A stretch of 34,949 bases of DNA, taken from the NCBI GenBank assembly GCA_944331865.1, contig CALVIZ010000011.1, positions 1 to 34,949 of the forward strand, in the 5' to 3' direction. Every line of letters starts with the position of its first letter. The stretch's first letter is position 1. Below the pieces are notes generated by a model. The model was given only the letters and a program-made list of their open reading frames with translations. It made no database searches and was not told where the DNA came from. The position numbers and the translations under genes were made by a program. Source of the stretch: an uncultured Bacilli bacterium (GTDB taxonomy: Bacteria > Bacillota_I > Bacilli_A > RF39 > UBA660). Positions 22,693 through 29,618 of this stretch are shown here, piece after piece.

Positions 22693-23331
22693 CTAGTTTA
22701 TTAAATCTGTGTCTGGTACTATTTCTTCTACTGGTTTATAATCATCTGGATCTATTAGCACCGTTTCATTATCATTTCCATTGGTATTAAATATATCCAT
22801 CTCTTCTTCAGCATAGTTTAATACATCATCTTCTAATAAATTAGCTATTATATTATCATTATACTCAATGCTCCGAAGGATGCTTATAGCAGATATCATA
22901 CTTAATTTAATATCTTTTTTATCTACTATCACTTCTATTTTAGCATAATTATACATAATTTCAACTAAATATTTATCATTTTCATATAAATTTACTTCAA
23001 TATATCCATATTTATCATCATTTTTAATACTTGCTGAAAATTCACTATTACTATTTTTTTCGTAATTAAATTCAACCTTTTTTTGATAACTTACGGCATC
23101 TACATATAAATAATATAAATATTGTCCATCACTTAATATTTCATTAAATAGTGATGCATCTTCTACTTGCATTCCTCTAGGTATGTAATATTTATACCCC
23201 GTTCGATATTCGTTAGGTTTAGACCCTACATAACTAAAATTGTTAGCTATTTCTGTATAACTTAAATCATTTATATTGGTACAACCCGTAAGAGTTAATG
23301 TTAGCAAAATAATTATAAATATTTTTTTCAT
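22693..23331 (-). CDS. Lipoprotein, unknown
   Basis: 212 residues. Signal with lipobox LTGC (Cys17). The mature domain (about 25-165) is beta-rich: PRGMQVEDASLFNEILSDGQ, then YLYYLYVDAVSYQKK and YGYIEVNLYENDKYLVEIMY. An acidic, extended tail (EEEMDIFNTNGNDNE to PDTDLIN) follows. First gene of the operon with the disordered protein and YtxG/H-like genes, with only 14 bases to the next gene. Family not recognised. Confidence 0.78.
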   Translation of the reverse strand: MKKIFIIILLTLTLTGCTNINDLSYTEIANNFSYVGSKPNEYRTGYKYYIPRGMQVEDASLFNEILSDGQYLYYLYVDAVSYQKKVEFNYEKNSNSEFSASIKNDDKYGYIEVNLYENDKYLVEIMYNYAKIEVIVDKKDIKLSMISAISILRSIEYNDNIIANLLEDDVLNYAEEEMDIFNTNGNDNETVLIDPDDYKPVEEIVPDTDLIN

Positions 23332-23350
23332 TTTCTTTCCTCGTTATATT

Positions 23351-23379
23351 ATTATATCAAAAAAATTGCCACTAATAAA
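23351..23379 (-). promoter_or_regulatory. Candidate promoter of the lipoprotein operon
   Basis: TTTATT, 17-base spacer, TATAAT on the minus strand. It overlaps the hairpin that terminates the upstream ATPase gene. Confidence 0.45.
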
Positions 23380-23387
23380 GTAGCAAT
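23361..23387 (-). terminator. Terminator of the AAA/DUF4143 gene
   Basis: On the minus strand ATTGCTAC/GTGGCAAT, 7-base loop, then a run of seven T. The stem has a G-U pair that works only on this strand, so it is directional. Confidence 0.78.
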
Positions 23388-23419
23388 CATTAATTTGTCC
23401 TTATTGGTATAAAATCTTT

Positions 23420-24733
23420 TTATAAATCTTTTAAACAAAATGTAGCATATAAAGGAATTGTTTTTAAATTATCTTTTAATCCAAAATTTTTTGCGGAAAT
23501 CTTAACCATTAATTTTGGACTATATTTTTTATTATATGTCTCAAGTGATTTAGACTTCATGTCTGTACCTGCTTTTACTTCAATTGGGATTATTCGACTA
23601 TCTTTTTGAATTATAAAATCAACTTCGGAAACTGCAGATGAATTATCCTTTCTACTCCAATAACTTAAATCATATCCCATTTTCATAAGTTCTGTAGCAA
23701 CATAATTTTCTACTAATATTCCTTTATACTTTAAATCATTATTCATAAGAACATCAACACTTGTAATACTTGCTAGATTACAAAGAATACCAGTATCATT
23801 TAAGTATAATTTAAATGAATCATAATCATAATATATTTTTAATGGATATTCTGGTATTGTTACATTGTAACAAGGCAAAACGAGTAAACTTGATATTAAC
23901 CAATCAAGTGCAGTGATGTAATCCCTTTTCCTGTTATCTTGTATGTCAATCTTTGCAAATGTAAATTTTTGATTACTTTTAGCTAATTGCTTAGGAATAT
24001 CATTGTATATTCTTTCAATTCTAATATTTTCTTTATCATCTTTGGTATATTTTTTCATATCTAGAATATATGAATTTATTATGTCTTTAATTAAATCTTT
24101 ATTCATTTCTGATAGACTTTGATTATGATTAATATAATTTTGAATTATATTAGGCATTCCCCCTAAAAATAGGTATCTATTAAATTCATTCATTAATTCA
24201 TCATGTAAAAGACATTCACTATTATTTTTAAATGATTCTTTTATAAATTTAATATATCTTTCTTTGCCTATTGCCCATAAATATTCTTCAAAGTCCATAG
24301 GATACATTTTTTCTTTATGAACTTTACCAACTGGATATGATGTCGTTAGTCTTTTAAGTTTTACTCCCAAAAGTGAACCAGCACAAATAATATTGGTATA
24401 TCCTTGTTCACAAAATAGTTTTAAGGCTTCAATAAATTTTTCACTTTCTTGTACTTCATCAATAAATAATATTGTGTTTTTATCTTTCAAATTAATATTA
24501 TATGTTTCTTCTAACATTTCTACTTTTTTTGAAAAAGTATCGAGTTCATTAAAATATTTTATTAATCGATCATCATCAAATAAATTAATATAACAATAAT
24601 TTTTGTAATTTTTTTGACAATATTCATTAATAATGTAAGTCTTGCCTACTTGTCTTGCTCCAACTACCATTAATGGCATTTTATCTGGTAATTTGTCCCA
24701 ATTTGTTAAAACATCATAAAATTTCCGTTTCAT
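23420..24733 (-). CDS. AAA ATPase with DUF4143 domain
   Basis: 437 residues. An AAA_14-type ATPase domain (about 15-180) has Walker A GARQVGKT (25-32), Walker B ILFIDEVQ, and GSLLGVKL followed by SYPVGKV. The DUF4143 region (about 200-405) ends in a nuclease-like VSEVDFII...IIPIEVKAG signature, reminiscent of PD-(D/E)xK folds. These genes are widespread and often horizontally mobile; their function is unsettled. The promoter at 24753-24782 and three 33-bp repeats lie directly upstream. It is monocistronic. Confidence 0.9.
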   Translation of the reverse strand: MKRKFYDVLTNWDKLPDKMPLMVVGARQVGKTYIINEYCQKNYKNYCYINLFDDDRLIKYFNELDTFSKKVEMLEETYNINLKDKNTILFIDEVQESEKFIEALKLFCEQGYTNIICAGSLLGVKLKRLTTSYPVGKVHKEKMYPMDFEEYLWAIGKERYIKFIKESFKNNSECLLHDELMNEFNRYLFLGGMPNIIQNYINHNQSLSEMNKDLIKDIINSYILDMKKYTKDDKENIRIERIYNDIPKQLAKSNQKFTFAKIDIQDNRKRDYITALDWLISSLLVLPCYNVTIPEYPLKIYYDYDSFKLYLNDTGILCNLASITSVDVLMNNDLKYKGILVENYVATELMKMGYDLSYWSRKDNSSAVSEVDFIIQKDSRIIPIEVKAGTDMKSKSLETYNKKYSPKLMVKISAKNFGLKDNLKTIPLYATFCLKDL

Positions 24734-24752
24734 GAATTTATCACCCAGTTAA

Positions 24753-24782
24753 ATTTTACCCTATTTTTTTAGTAAATGTCAA
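24753..24782 (-). promoter_or_regulatory. Promoter of the AAA/DUF4143 gene
   Basis: Consensus TTGACA, 18-base spacer, TAAAAT on the minus strand. The -35 box borders the repeat array. Confidence 0.65.
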
Positions 24783-24785
24783 TGA

Positions 24786-24876
24786 TTTTGGCGAAAAGCG
24801 GAACATAAATTTCATTGTTTTTGGCGAAAAACGGAACATAAATATAGTATTTTTTGGCGAAAAACGGAATGTGTTA
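24786..24876. repeat. Three direct repeats with an exact 33-bp period
   Basis: Copies begin at 24786, 24819 and 24852 with the core TTTTGGCGAAAAACGGAACA (first copy AAAAGCGG; third diverges after GGAA). Spacing is three helical turns. They lie upstream of the -35 box of the AAA/DUF4143 gene and run up to the trmB stop. Confidence 0.88.
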
Positions 24877-25470
24877 GTCTTTCTTAACGTCAATATATTT
24901 AATTTTTATACCATTTTTACTAAACTTTTCTTCATATTCAGTTTCTATATTATCAATTTCTTCACTGTGTAAATCATAACTTATCTTAACTATTTTATAT
25001 CCATGATTAATAAATGAGTCAATACTATATAAAAATAAATTATCATTATCAGTTTTCATGATGATGTGAGCGTTGTTTTTAAAAAGTATATCGTAAGTTT
25101 CTAAATATTTTTGAGAAGTTAATCTTCTTTTTGCATGTCTTTCTTTTGGCCAAGGGTCAGAAAAATTTAAATAAATTGTGTCTATTTTATTTTCTAATAT
25201 TTCTGGTAAGTTTATGGCATCAGTTATTAATATTTTTAAATTTTTAGGTTTGTATTCATTAATTCTTTTTATTGCAACACTTGCAACACTAGAATATTTT
25301 TCTACTCCTATAAAGTTGTATTCTGGATATTTTAAAGCCATTTCTAATATAAATTTTCCTTTACCCATTCCAATTTCTAAATGAATAGGATTGGTATTGT
25401 CAAAACCATTATAATAATAATCACAATTATTTATTACTAAATCTTTATCTTTAGGATTACGCATTCGCAT
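24874..25470 (-). CDS. trmB: tRNA (guanine-N7-)-methyltransferase
   Basis: 198 residues. SAM-binding motif HLEIGMGKGKF (about 30-40), IGVEK after the second strand, ITDAINL, and the catalytic and tRNA-binding block NFSDPWPKERHAKRRL. The N-terminus MRMRNPK is typical. It methylates G46 in the variable loop of tRNAs. GGAAGTG lies before the ATG. It is slightly shorter than the Bacillus enzyme but complete. Confidence 0.95.
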   Translation of the reverse strand: MRMRNPKDKDLVINNCDYYYNGFDNTNPIHLEIGMGKGKFILEMALKYPEYNFIGVEKYSSVASVAIKRINEYKPKNLKILITDAINLPEILENKIDTIYLNFSDPWPKERHAKRRLTSQKYLETYDILFKNNAHIIMKTDNDNLFLYSIDSFINHGYKIVKISYDLHSEEIDNIETEYEEKFSKNGIKIKYIDVKKD

Positions 25471-25523
25471 TTTATAACACTTCCTTTAAAAAAACATATA
25501 TTATTGATAGAGAGGAGTTACAT

Positions 25524-25817
25524 ATGAAAAAAAATAGAAATTCTTTTTTTACCGAAGCTAATATGTCATATTCCGGCTACAACCCTAATATGAATATGGC
25601 TCCAAATATGCCCTATCAAGCTCAATCAAGTTATAATTATTATGCAGGTATGATGCCTAATCAACAATACTCTAATCCTACTGATACTATAGATAGTAGA
25701 CTTGCTAAAATGGAACGACAAATTAATAGATTAGAACATCGCGTTAGTAAATTAGAATCTCTAAATACAACTTATATTACCGAAGAAGATAATTCAAGTA
25801 ATATGTATATGATTTAA
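25524..25817 (+). CDS. Asn/Met/Tyr-rich small protein, coat-like
   Basis: 97 residues. The first ~55 residues are low-complexity with NPNMNMAPNMPYQAQSSYNYY, resembling spore coat or other structural proteins of Firmicutes. The C-terminal part (about 58-85, SRLAKMERQINRLEHRVSKL) is a strong coiled coil that could trimerise or dimerise it. GAGAGGAG precedes the ATG. It ends four bases inside the convergent Cse60-like gene. Coat function is a guess from composition and neighbours. Confidence 0.7.
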   Translation: MKKNRNSFFTEANMSYSGYNPNMNMAPNMPYQAQSSYNYYAGMMPNQQYSNPTDTIDSRLAKMERQINRLEHRVSKLESLNTTYITEEDNSSNMYMI

Positions 25818-25984
25818 TTGTATATTATTAATGCACTAAAACAATATAATTGTTCTTCACCACATACTGCAATTGCCACTTGATACTTGATATCTATTAT
25901 ATCAAATTCCCCAGAATTTAGAAAGCTATTTATTGAGTTTTCTAAATCTTTTTCATGTGATTCATCAAATACTTTTACTTTCAT
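25814..25984 (-). CDS. Cse60-like sporulation protein
   Basis: 56 residues, easily lost to length cut-offs. It begins at an ATG with GGTGAT upstream. The sequence MKVKVFDESHEKDLENSIN, then IIDIKYQVAIAV and the ending FSALIIYN follow the pattern I know for the sporulation protein Cse60 family (FDEEHEKDLE... DIQYKVAVA ... YSAMVIY). In Bacillus that gene is expressed early in the mother cell; the function is unknown. Its stop overlaps the end of the convergent coat-like gene by four bases. Confidence 0.7.
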   Translation of the reverse strand: MKVKVFDESHEKDLENSINSFLNSGEFDIIDIKYQVAIAVCGEEQLYCFSALIIYN

Positions 25985-26031
25985 TTATATCACCAATTTT
26001 ATTATACATTAATAATTTTGCATTTTTTGTC

Positions 26032-26067
26032 AAAAAAAATTAGTTAACTTAAATATTAACTAATTTT
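26032..26067 (-). terminator. leuS terminator
   Basis: On the minus strand AAAATTAGTTAA/TTAACTAATTTT, 12 perfect pairs, 8-base loop and eight T. The stem begins at the leuS stop codon. Confidence 0.88.
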
Positions 26068-28876
26068 ATTTAACTACTATGTTTACTATTCTACCTGGTA
26101 ATACTATTATTTTAATTATTTCTTTACCTTCAATATGTTTTTTTACATTATTTTCATTTAATGCTTTTTCTTTGGTTAATTCAATATCTTCATCTATAGC
26201 TACTTTTATTGCTGCCCTAGTCTTACCATTTACTTGAACACCTATTTTTTTTTCTTTATCAATTGTTTTTTCTTCATCATATTTTGGCCATGAAGTTTCA
26301 CAAAGTGGTTTATAGCCTAATTCTTCATTTAACTCTTCTGTTGTATGTGGTGCTATAGGATTTAATAATGTTAATAATAAATGATAATCTTCCCTTGTAA
26401 TGTGTTCTTGTTCTTCATATTTGTTAGTTAATATCATTAATGTAGATATTGCTGTATTATAACCCATATGAGTTAAGTCATATTCAACTTTTTTAATACT
26501 TTTGTTAATTATCGTTTCTAAGTCTTTAGAATATTCATTTCCTTCGATAACTTTGTCTTTTAAACGTATTACTTTGTCTAAGAATCTTTTGCATCCTTTA
26601 AGAGAATCTGTATTCCATGGACAATCTAGTTCATAATCTCCCATAAATAGTTCATATGTTCTTAAAGTATCTGCTCCAAATTCTTTTACTATATCATCTG
26701 GATTAATAACATTACCTTTTGATTTACTCATTTTTTGATTGTCACTACCTAAAACCATTCCATGACTTACTCTAGTCCAAATCATTTCTTTATTTGGTAC
26801 TAAACCAATATTGTATAAAAATTGTACCCAAAATCTTGCATATAATAAATGTCTTGCAGTGTGCTCCATTCCCCCATTGTACCAATCAACTTTATTCCAA
26901 TATTTTAATGCATCCATTGAAGCAAATTCTTTGGTGTTGTGTGGGTCCATAAATCTTAAGAAATACCATGAAGATCCCGCCCAGTTAGGCATTGTATCAG
27001 TTTCCCTTTTAGCGGCATCTCCACATTTTGGACATGTAGTGTTTACCCAATCAGTTATCTTTGCTAGTGGGCTTTCTCCAGTATCTGTTGGCTCATATTC
27101 CGCAACATCCGGAAGTAATAATGGTAAATCTTTTTCATCCATTGGTACCCAACCACATTTTTCACAGTAAATCATAGGAATTGGTTCTCCCCAGAATCTT
27201 TGTCTTGAAAAAATCCAATCACGCATTTTATAGTTGACTTGTTTGTTACCACATTTGTTTTCTTCTAAAAATTCTAACATCTTGGCTATTGCTTCATCTT
27301 TATTTAAACCATTTAGAAATTCTGAATTAATGTGTATGCCATCACCTACCATTGCTCCCGGTTTAATAGCATATTCAAATGTCTTTTTGTGTAATTCGTC
27401 TGTAATTTCTTTTTCTATTACTTCTTTAGTTACCCATTCTATATCAAATTTTTCATCTTCATCTAAGTTTTGTTCTACTTTTTCATTATCTATTAATTTA
27501 AATAAAAATCCTGTTGATTCTATATTAAAATATTTATCTTTGTTATATGCATAATAATGATGATTAATTTTAGATAATTCATGAACTAATTCAAAATTTT
27601 CATAACCAGTTTCTTCCAAAATTTCTCTTTTAGCACATTCTAGTGGAGTTTCATTTTCTTTAATTGTTCCACCAATAAATAGTCTGCCACCTAACTCATG
27701 CCAATTAATCGTTAAATATTTATCATTTTTTTCATCATAAAGTATTGCTACTATTGAATTCTTTTTGGTTTCATTATTTGCTTTTTTACCAGTTTCTTCT
27801 TCTAATACTTGAATAATTGGTATATTAAATTTAATTGCAAAATCATAGTCTCTTTCATCATGAGCTGGAACAGCCATAATGGCTCCGGTACCATAACTAG
27901 CTAATACATAATCACTTATATAAATAGGTATTTTGTTGTTGTTTACGGGATTAATAGCATATGCTCCAGTAAATACACCTGTTTTATCTTTATTTAATTC
28001 TGTTCTTTCTAAATCATTTTTTAAAGAACATGCATGCTTGTAATCTGCTACTTCTTTTTTGTGTTCTTCAGTTGTTATGATATCTACTAATTTGTGTTCT
28101 GGTGCAAGTACACAATATGTTGCTCCAAATAATGTATCACACCTTGTTGTAAATACCGTAAATTCTTCATTACAGCCATCTACTTTAAAGATAATTTCAG
28201 CACCAATAGATTTTCCTATCCAATTAATTTGACCTAATTTAACCTTTTCCGCAAAGTTTGTATCATCTAATCCCTTAAGTAAGTCTTCTGCATAATCGCT
28301 CATACGTAACATCCATTGACTTTTTTCTTTTTGAACTACTTGAGTTCCACATCTTTCGCAAACCCCACCAGCTGCATCTTCATTTGATAAAACGGTTTTA
28401 CAATTTGGACACCAATTAACTGGAACTGTTGCTTTGTATGCCATATCATGTTCATAAAATTTTAAAAATTGCCATTGGGTCCATTTGTAATATTCTGGAT
28501 CTGTTGTTGAAAATTCTCGATTCCAATCAAATGAAAATCCTAGCGTTTTCATTTGATTTTTAAATGTTACAATATTTTTAGCAATTGCTTCTTTAGGATG
28601 TATATGATTTTTTATTGCATATTGTTCTGCAGGTGCTCCAAATGCATCAAATCCCATTGGAAATAAAACATTGTATCCTTGCATTCGCATCATTCTTGCC
28701 ATTGCATCTTGAGCAGTATAACTTCTTACATGTCCTACGTGTAAACCTGATCCTGATGGATACGGAAATTCTACTAATATATAATATGGTTTTTTATCAC
28801 TTCCAGTTTCGGCTTTAAAACTTTCGTGTTCATCCCAATATTTTTGCCATTTTTCTTCAATTTTTTTGTTTTCCAT
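26066..28876 (-). CDS. leuS: Leucyl-tRNA synthetase with inserted Nudix domain
   Basis: 936 residues, about 100-130 longer than usual bacterial LeuRS. Class I motifs are present: HVGH (46-49, in PYPSGSGLHVGH) and KMSKS in QKMSKSKGN. Zinc-type Cys pairs occur in CPNCK/CERCG and CEKCGW/CPKCG. The CP1 editing domain starts near 225 (FTTRCDTLFGATY, AVPAHDERDYDFA). Inside it, residues ~373-505 form a complete Nudix domain with box G403-x5-E409-x7-R417-E-I-x-E421-E422-x-G424. The editing domain resumes at GAMVGDGIHINSEFLNGL. It charges tRNA-Leu and the T-box upstream controls it. It overlaps the preceding membrane gene by 20 bases. Confidence 0.97.
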   Translation of the reverse strand: MENKKIEEKWQKYWDEHESFKAETGSDKKPYYILVEFPYPSGSGLHVGHVRSYTAQDAMARMMRMQGYNVLFPMGFDAFGAPAEQYAIKNHIHPKEAIAKNIVTFKNQMKTLGFSFDWNREFSTTDPEYYKWTQWQFLKFYEHDMAYKATVPVNWCPNCKTVLSNEDAAGGVCERCGTQVVQKEKSQWMLRMSDYAEDLLKGLDDTNFAEKVKLGQINWIGKSIGAEIIFKVDGCNEEFTVFTTRCDTLFGATYCVLAPEHKLVDIITTEEHKKEVADYKHACSLKNDLERTELNKDKTGVFTGAYAINPVNNNKIPIYISDYVLASYGTGAIMAVPAHDERDYDFAIKFNIPIIQVLEEETGKKANNETKKNSIVAILYDEKNDKYLTINWHELGGRLFIGGTIKENETPLECAKREILEETGYENFELVHELSKINHHYYAYNKDKYFNIESTGFLFKLIDNEKVEQNLDEDEKFDIEWVTKEVIEKEITDELHKKTFEYAIKPGAMVGDGIHINSEFLNGLNKDEAIAKMLEFLEENKCGNKQVNYKMRDWIFSRQRFWGEPIPMIYCEKCGWVPMDEKDLPLLLPDVAEYEPTDTGESPLAKITDWVNTTCPKCGDAAKRETDTMPNWAGSSWYFLRFMDPHNTKEFASMDALKYWNKVDWYNGGMEHTARHLLYARFWVQFLYNIGLVPNKEMIWTRVSHGMVLGSDNQKMSKSKGNVINPDDIVKEFGADTLRTYELFMGDYELDCPWNTDSLKGCKRFLDKVIRLKDKVIEGNEYSKDLETIINKSIKKVEYDLTHMGYNTAISTLMILTNKYEEQEHITREDYHLLLTLLNPIAPHTTEELNEELGYKPLCETSWPKYDEEKTIDKEKKIGVQVNGKTRAAIKVAIDEDIELTKEKALNENNVKKHIEGKEIIKIIVLPGRIVNIVVK

Positions 28877-29387
28877 TTTTTACCCAACCTTTCTTTACTA
28901 AATGTCTTCCTAATAATTCATATAATGCATATATTAATGCAAATAACAAGACAAATCCTATTAACATTTTATATGGTAAATCCCATGGTATTAAATATAT
29001 TATTACAAATACCGCGGATATTATAAATGAATTTATGAGTGAAGATAATATAAATACATAATTTAAATTCATCTTATTAATATCTAAATTAAATTTTGGT
29101 ATTATTAACGAAAATCCTAGAAAATCTTCAATTGTTTTATTTTTTTCCTTTTCTTTACTTTTTTCTAATTTATTATTATCGTTTATTAAAGAAATATTAT
29201 TGTTTACTTGTAACTTTTTTTTACCTACATTCAGTTTGGTAGTTACAGAAAATGCTAATAAGTCTTTTGGCGTTTTATTTTTTTCTATTTTCTTATAACC
29301 CTTTTTTAAAATTAAAAAATAATTTATAACAAATACGATTATAAAAATAGCTATTCCCCATATTAATGTTATTAAGTGATTATCCAT
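28857..29387 (-). CDS. Membrane protein between T-box and leuS, unknown
   Basis: 176 residues with three hydrophobic spans (about 6-27, 108-131 and 137-159). A charged cytoplasmic loop (30-100) contains two similar stretches, NKTPKDLLAFSV and NKTIEDFLGFSL, an apparent internal repeat. GGAGGATAT precedes the ATG. It is the first gene behind the leucine T-box and overlaps leuS, so it must be made when charged tRNA-Leu is scarce. I do not recognise the family and see no transporter motif. Confidence 0.78.
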   Translation of the reverse strand: MDNHLITLIWGIAIFIIVFVINYFLILKKGYKKIEKNKTPKDLLAFSVTTKLNVGKKKLQVNNNISLINDNNKLEKSKEKEKNKTIEDFLGFSLIIPKFNLDINKMNLNYVFILSSLINSFIISAVFVIIYLIPWDLPYKMLIGFVLLFALIYALYELLGRHLVKKGWVKNGKQKN

Positions 29388-29400
29388 ATATCCTCCATAA

Positions 29401-29582
29401 AAAAAAGGTGAACCTAAAGGACGAGTTTCCCCGTGGTACCACCTTATTTACTTCTTATTAATTGATAAAGGAATTACCCTAATACATCCAAAAGCAAGTT
29501 CAATTAATTCTTTTATTAGTTTTCACCAACCACTAACTCTCTATTAAATATCCTTAATTTACTACTCTTTTTTCTTCTGCTT
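29401..29582 (-). promoter_or_regulatory. T-box riboswitch, leucine-specific
   Basis: On the minus strand the leader has the T-box signature GGTGGTACCACGG (29431-29443) and stem I elements AGAGAG with GGTTGGTGAAA (29524-29543). The candidate specifier CTT (Leu) lies in TTGAACTTGC (29496-29498). The terminator pairs AAGGTG with CACCTT and ends in T7 (29401-29446). Uncharged tRNA-Leu would favour the antiterminator and allow expression of the downstream membrane gene and leuS. Confidence 0.92.
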
Positions 29583-29589
29583 ACAAGTT

Positions 29590-29618
29590 ATTATATTAAA
29601 TTTCCGCTAAATATTCAA
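29590..29618 (-). promoter_or_regulatory. Promoter of the T-box/leuS transcript
   Basis: TTGAAT, 17-base spacer, TATAAT on the minus strand. The -35 box and spacer lie in the last codons and stop of the GH31 gene; the -10 box directly follows that stop. Confidence 0.75.

Noticed and set aside
24740-24855. Minus-strand ORF across the 33-bp repeats, repeating MFRFSPK
   Set aside because: No ribosome binding site; the open frame follows from a repeat period divisible by three and an AT/GC pattern without stops. Better explained as a regulatory repeat.
24786-24876. CRISPR array
   Set aside because: Only three imperfect copies with about 8 bases between cores, far shorter than spacers, and no cas gene.
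8599-28859. Mycoplasma-type genetic code (TGA as Trp)
   Set aside because: TGA ends spmA (8599) and the gene at 28857, and Trp residues use TGG.
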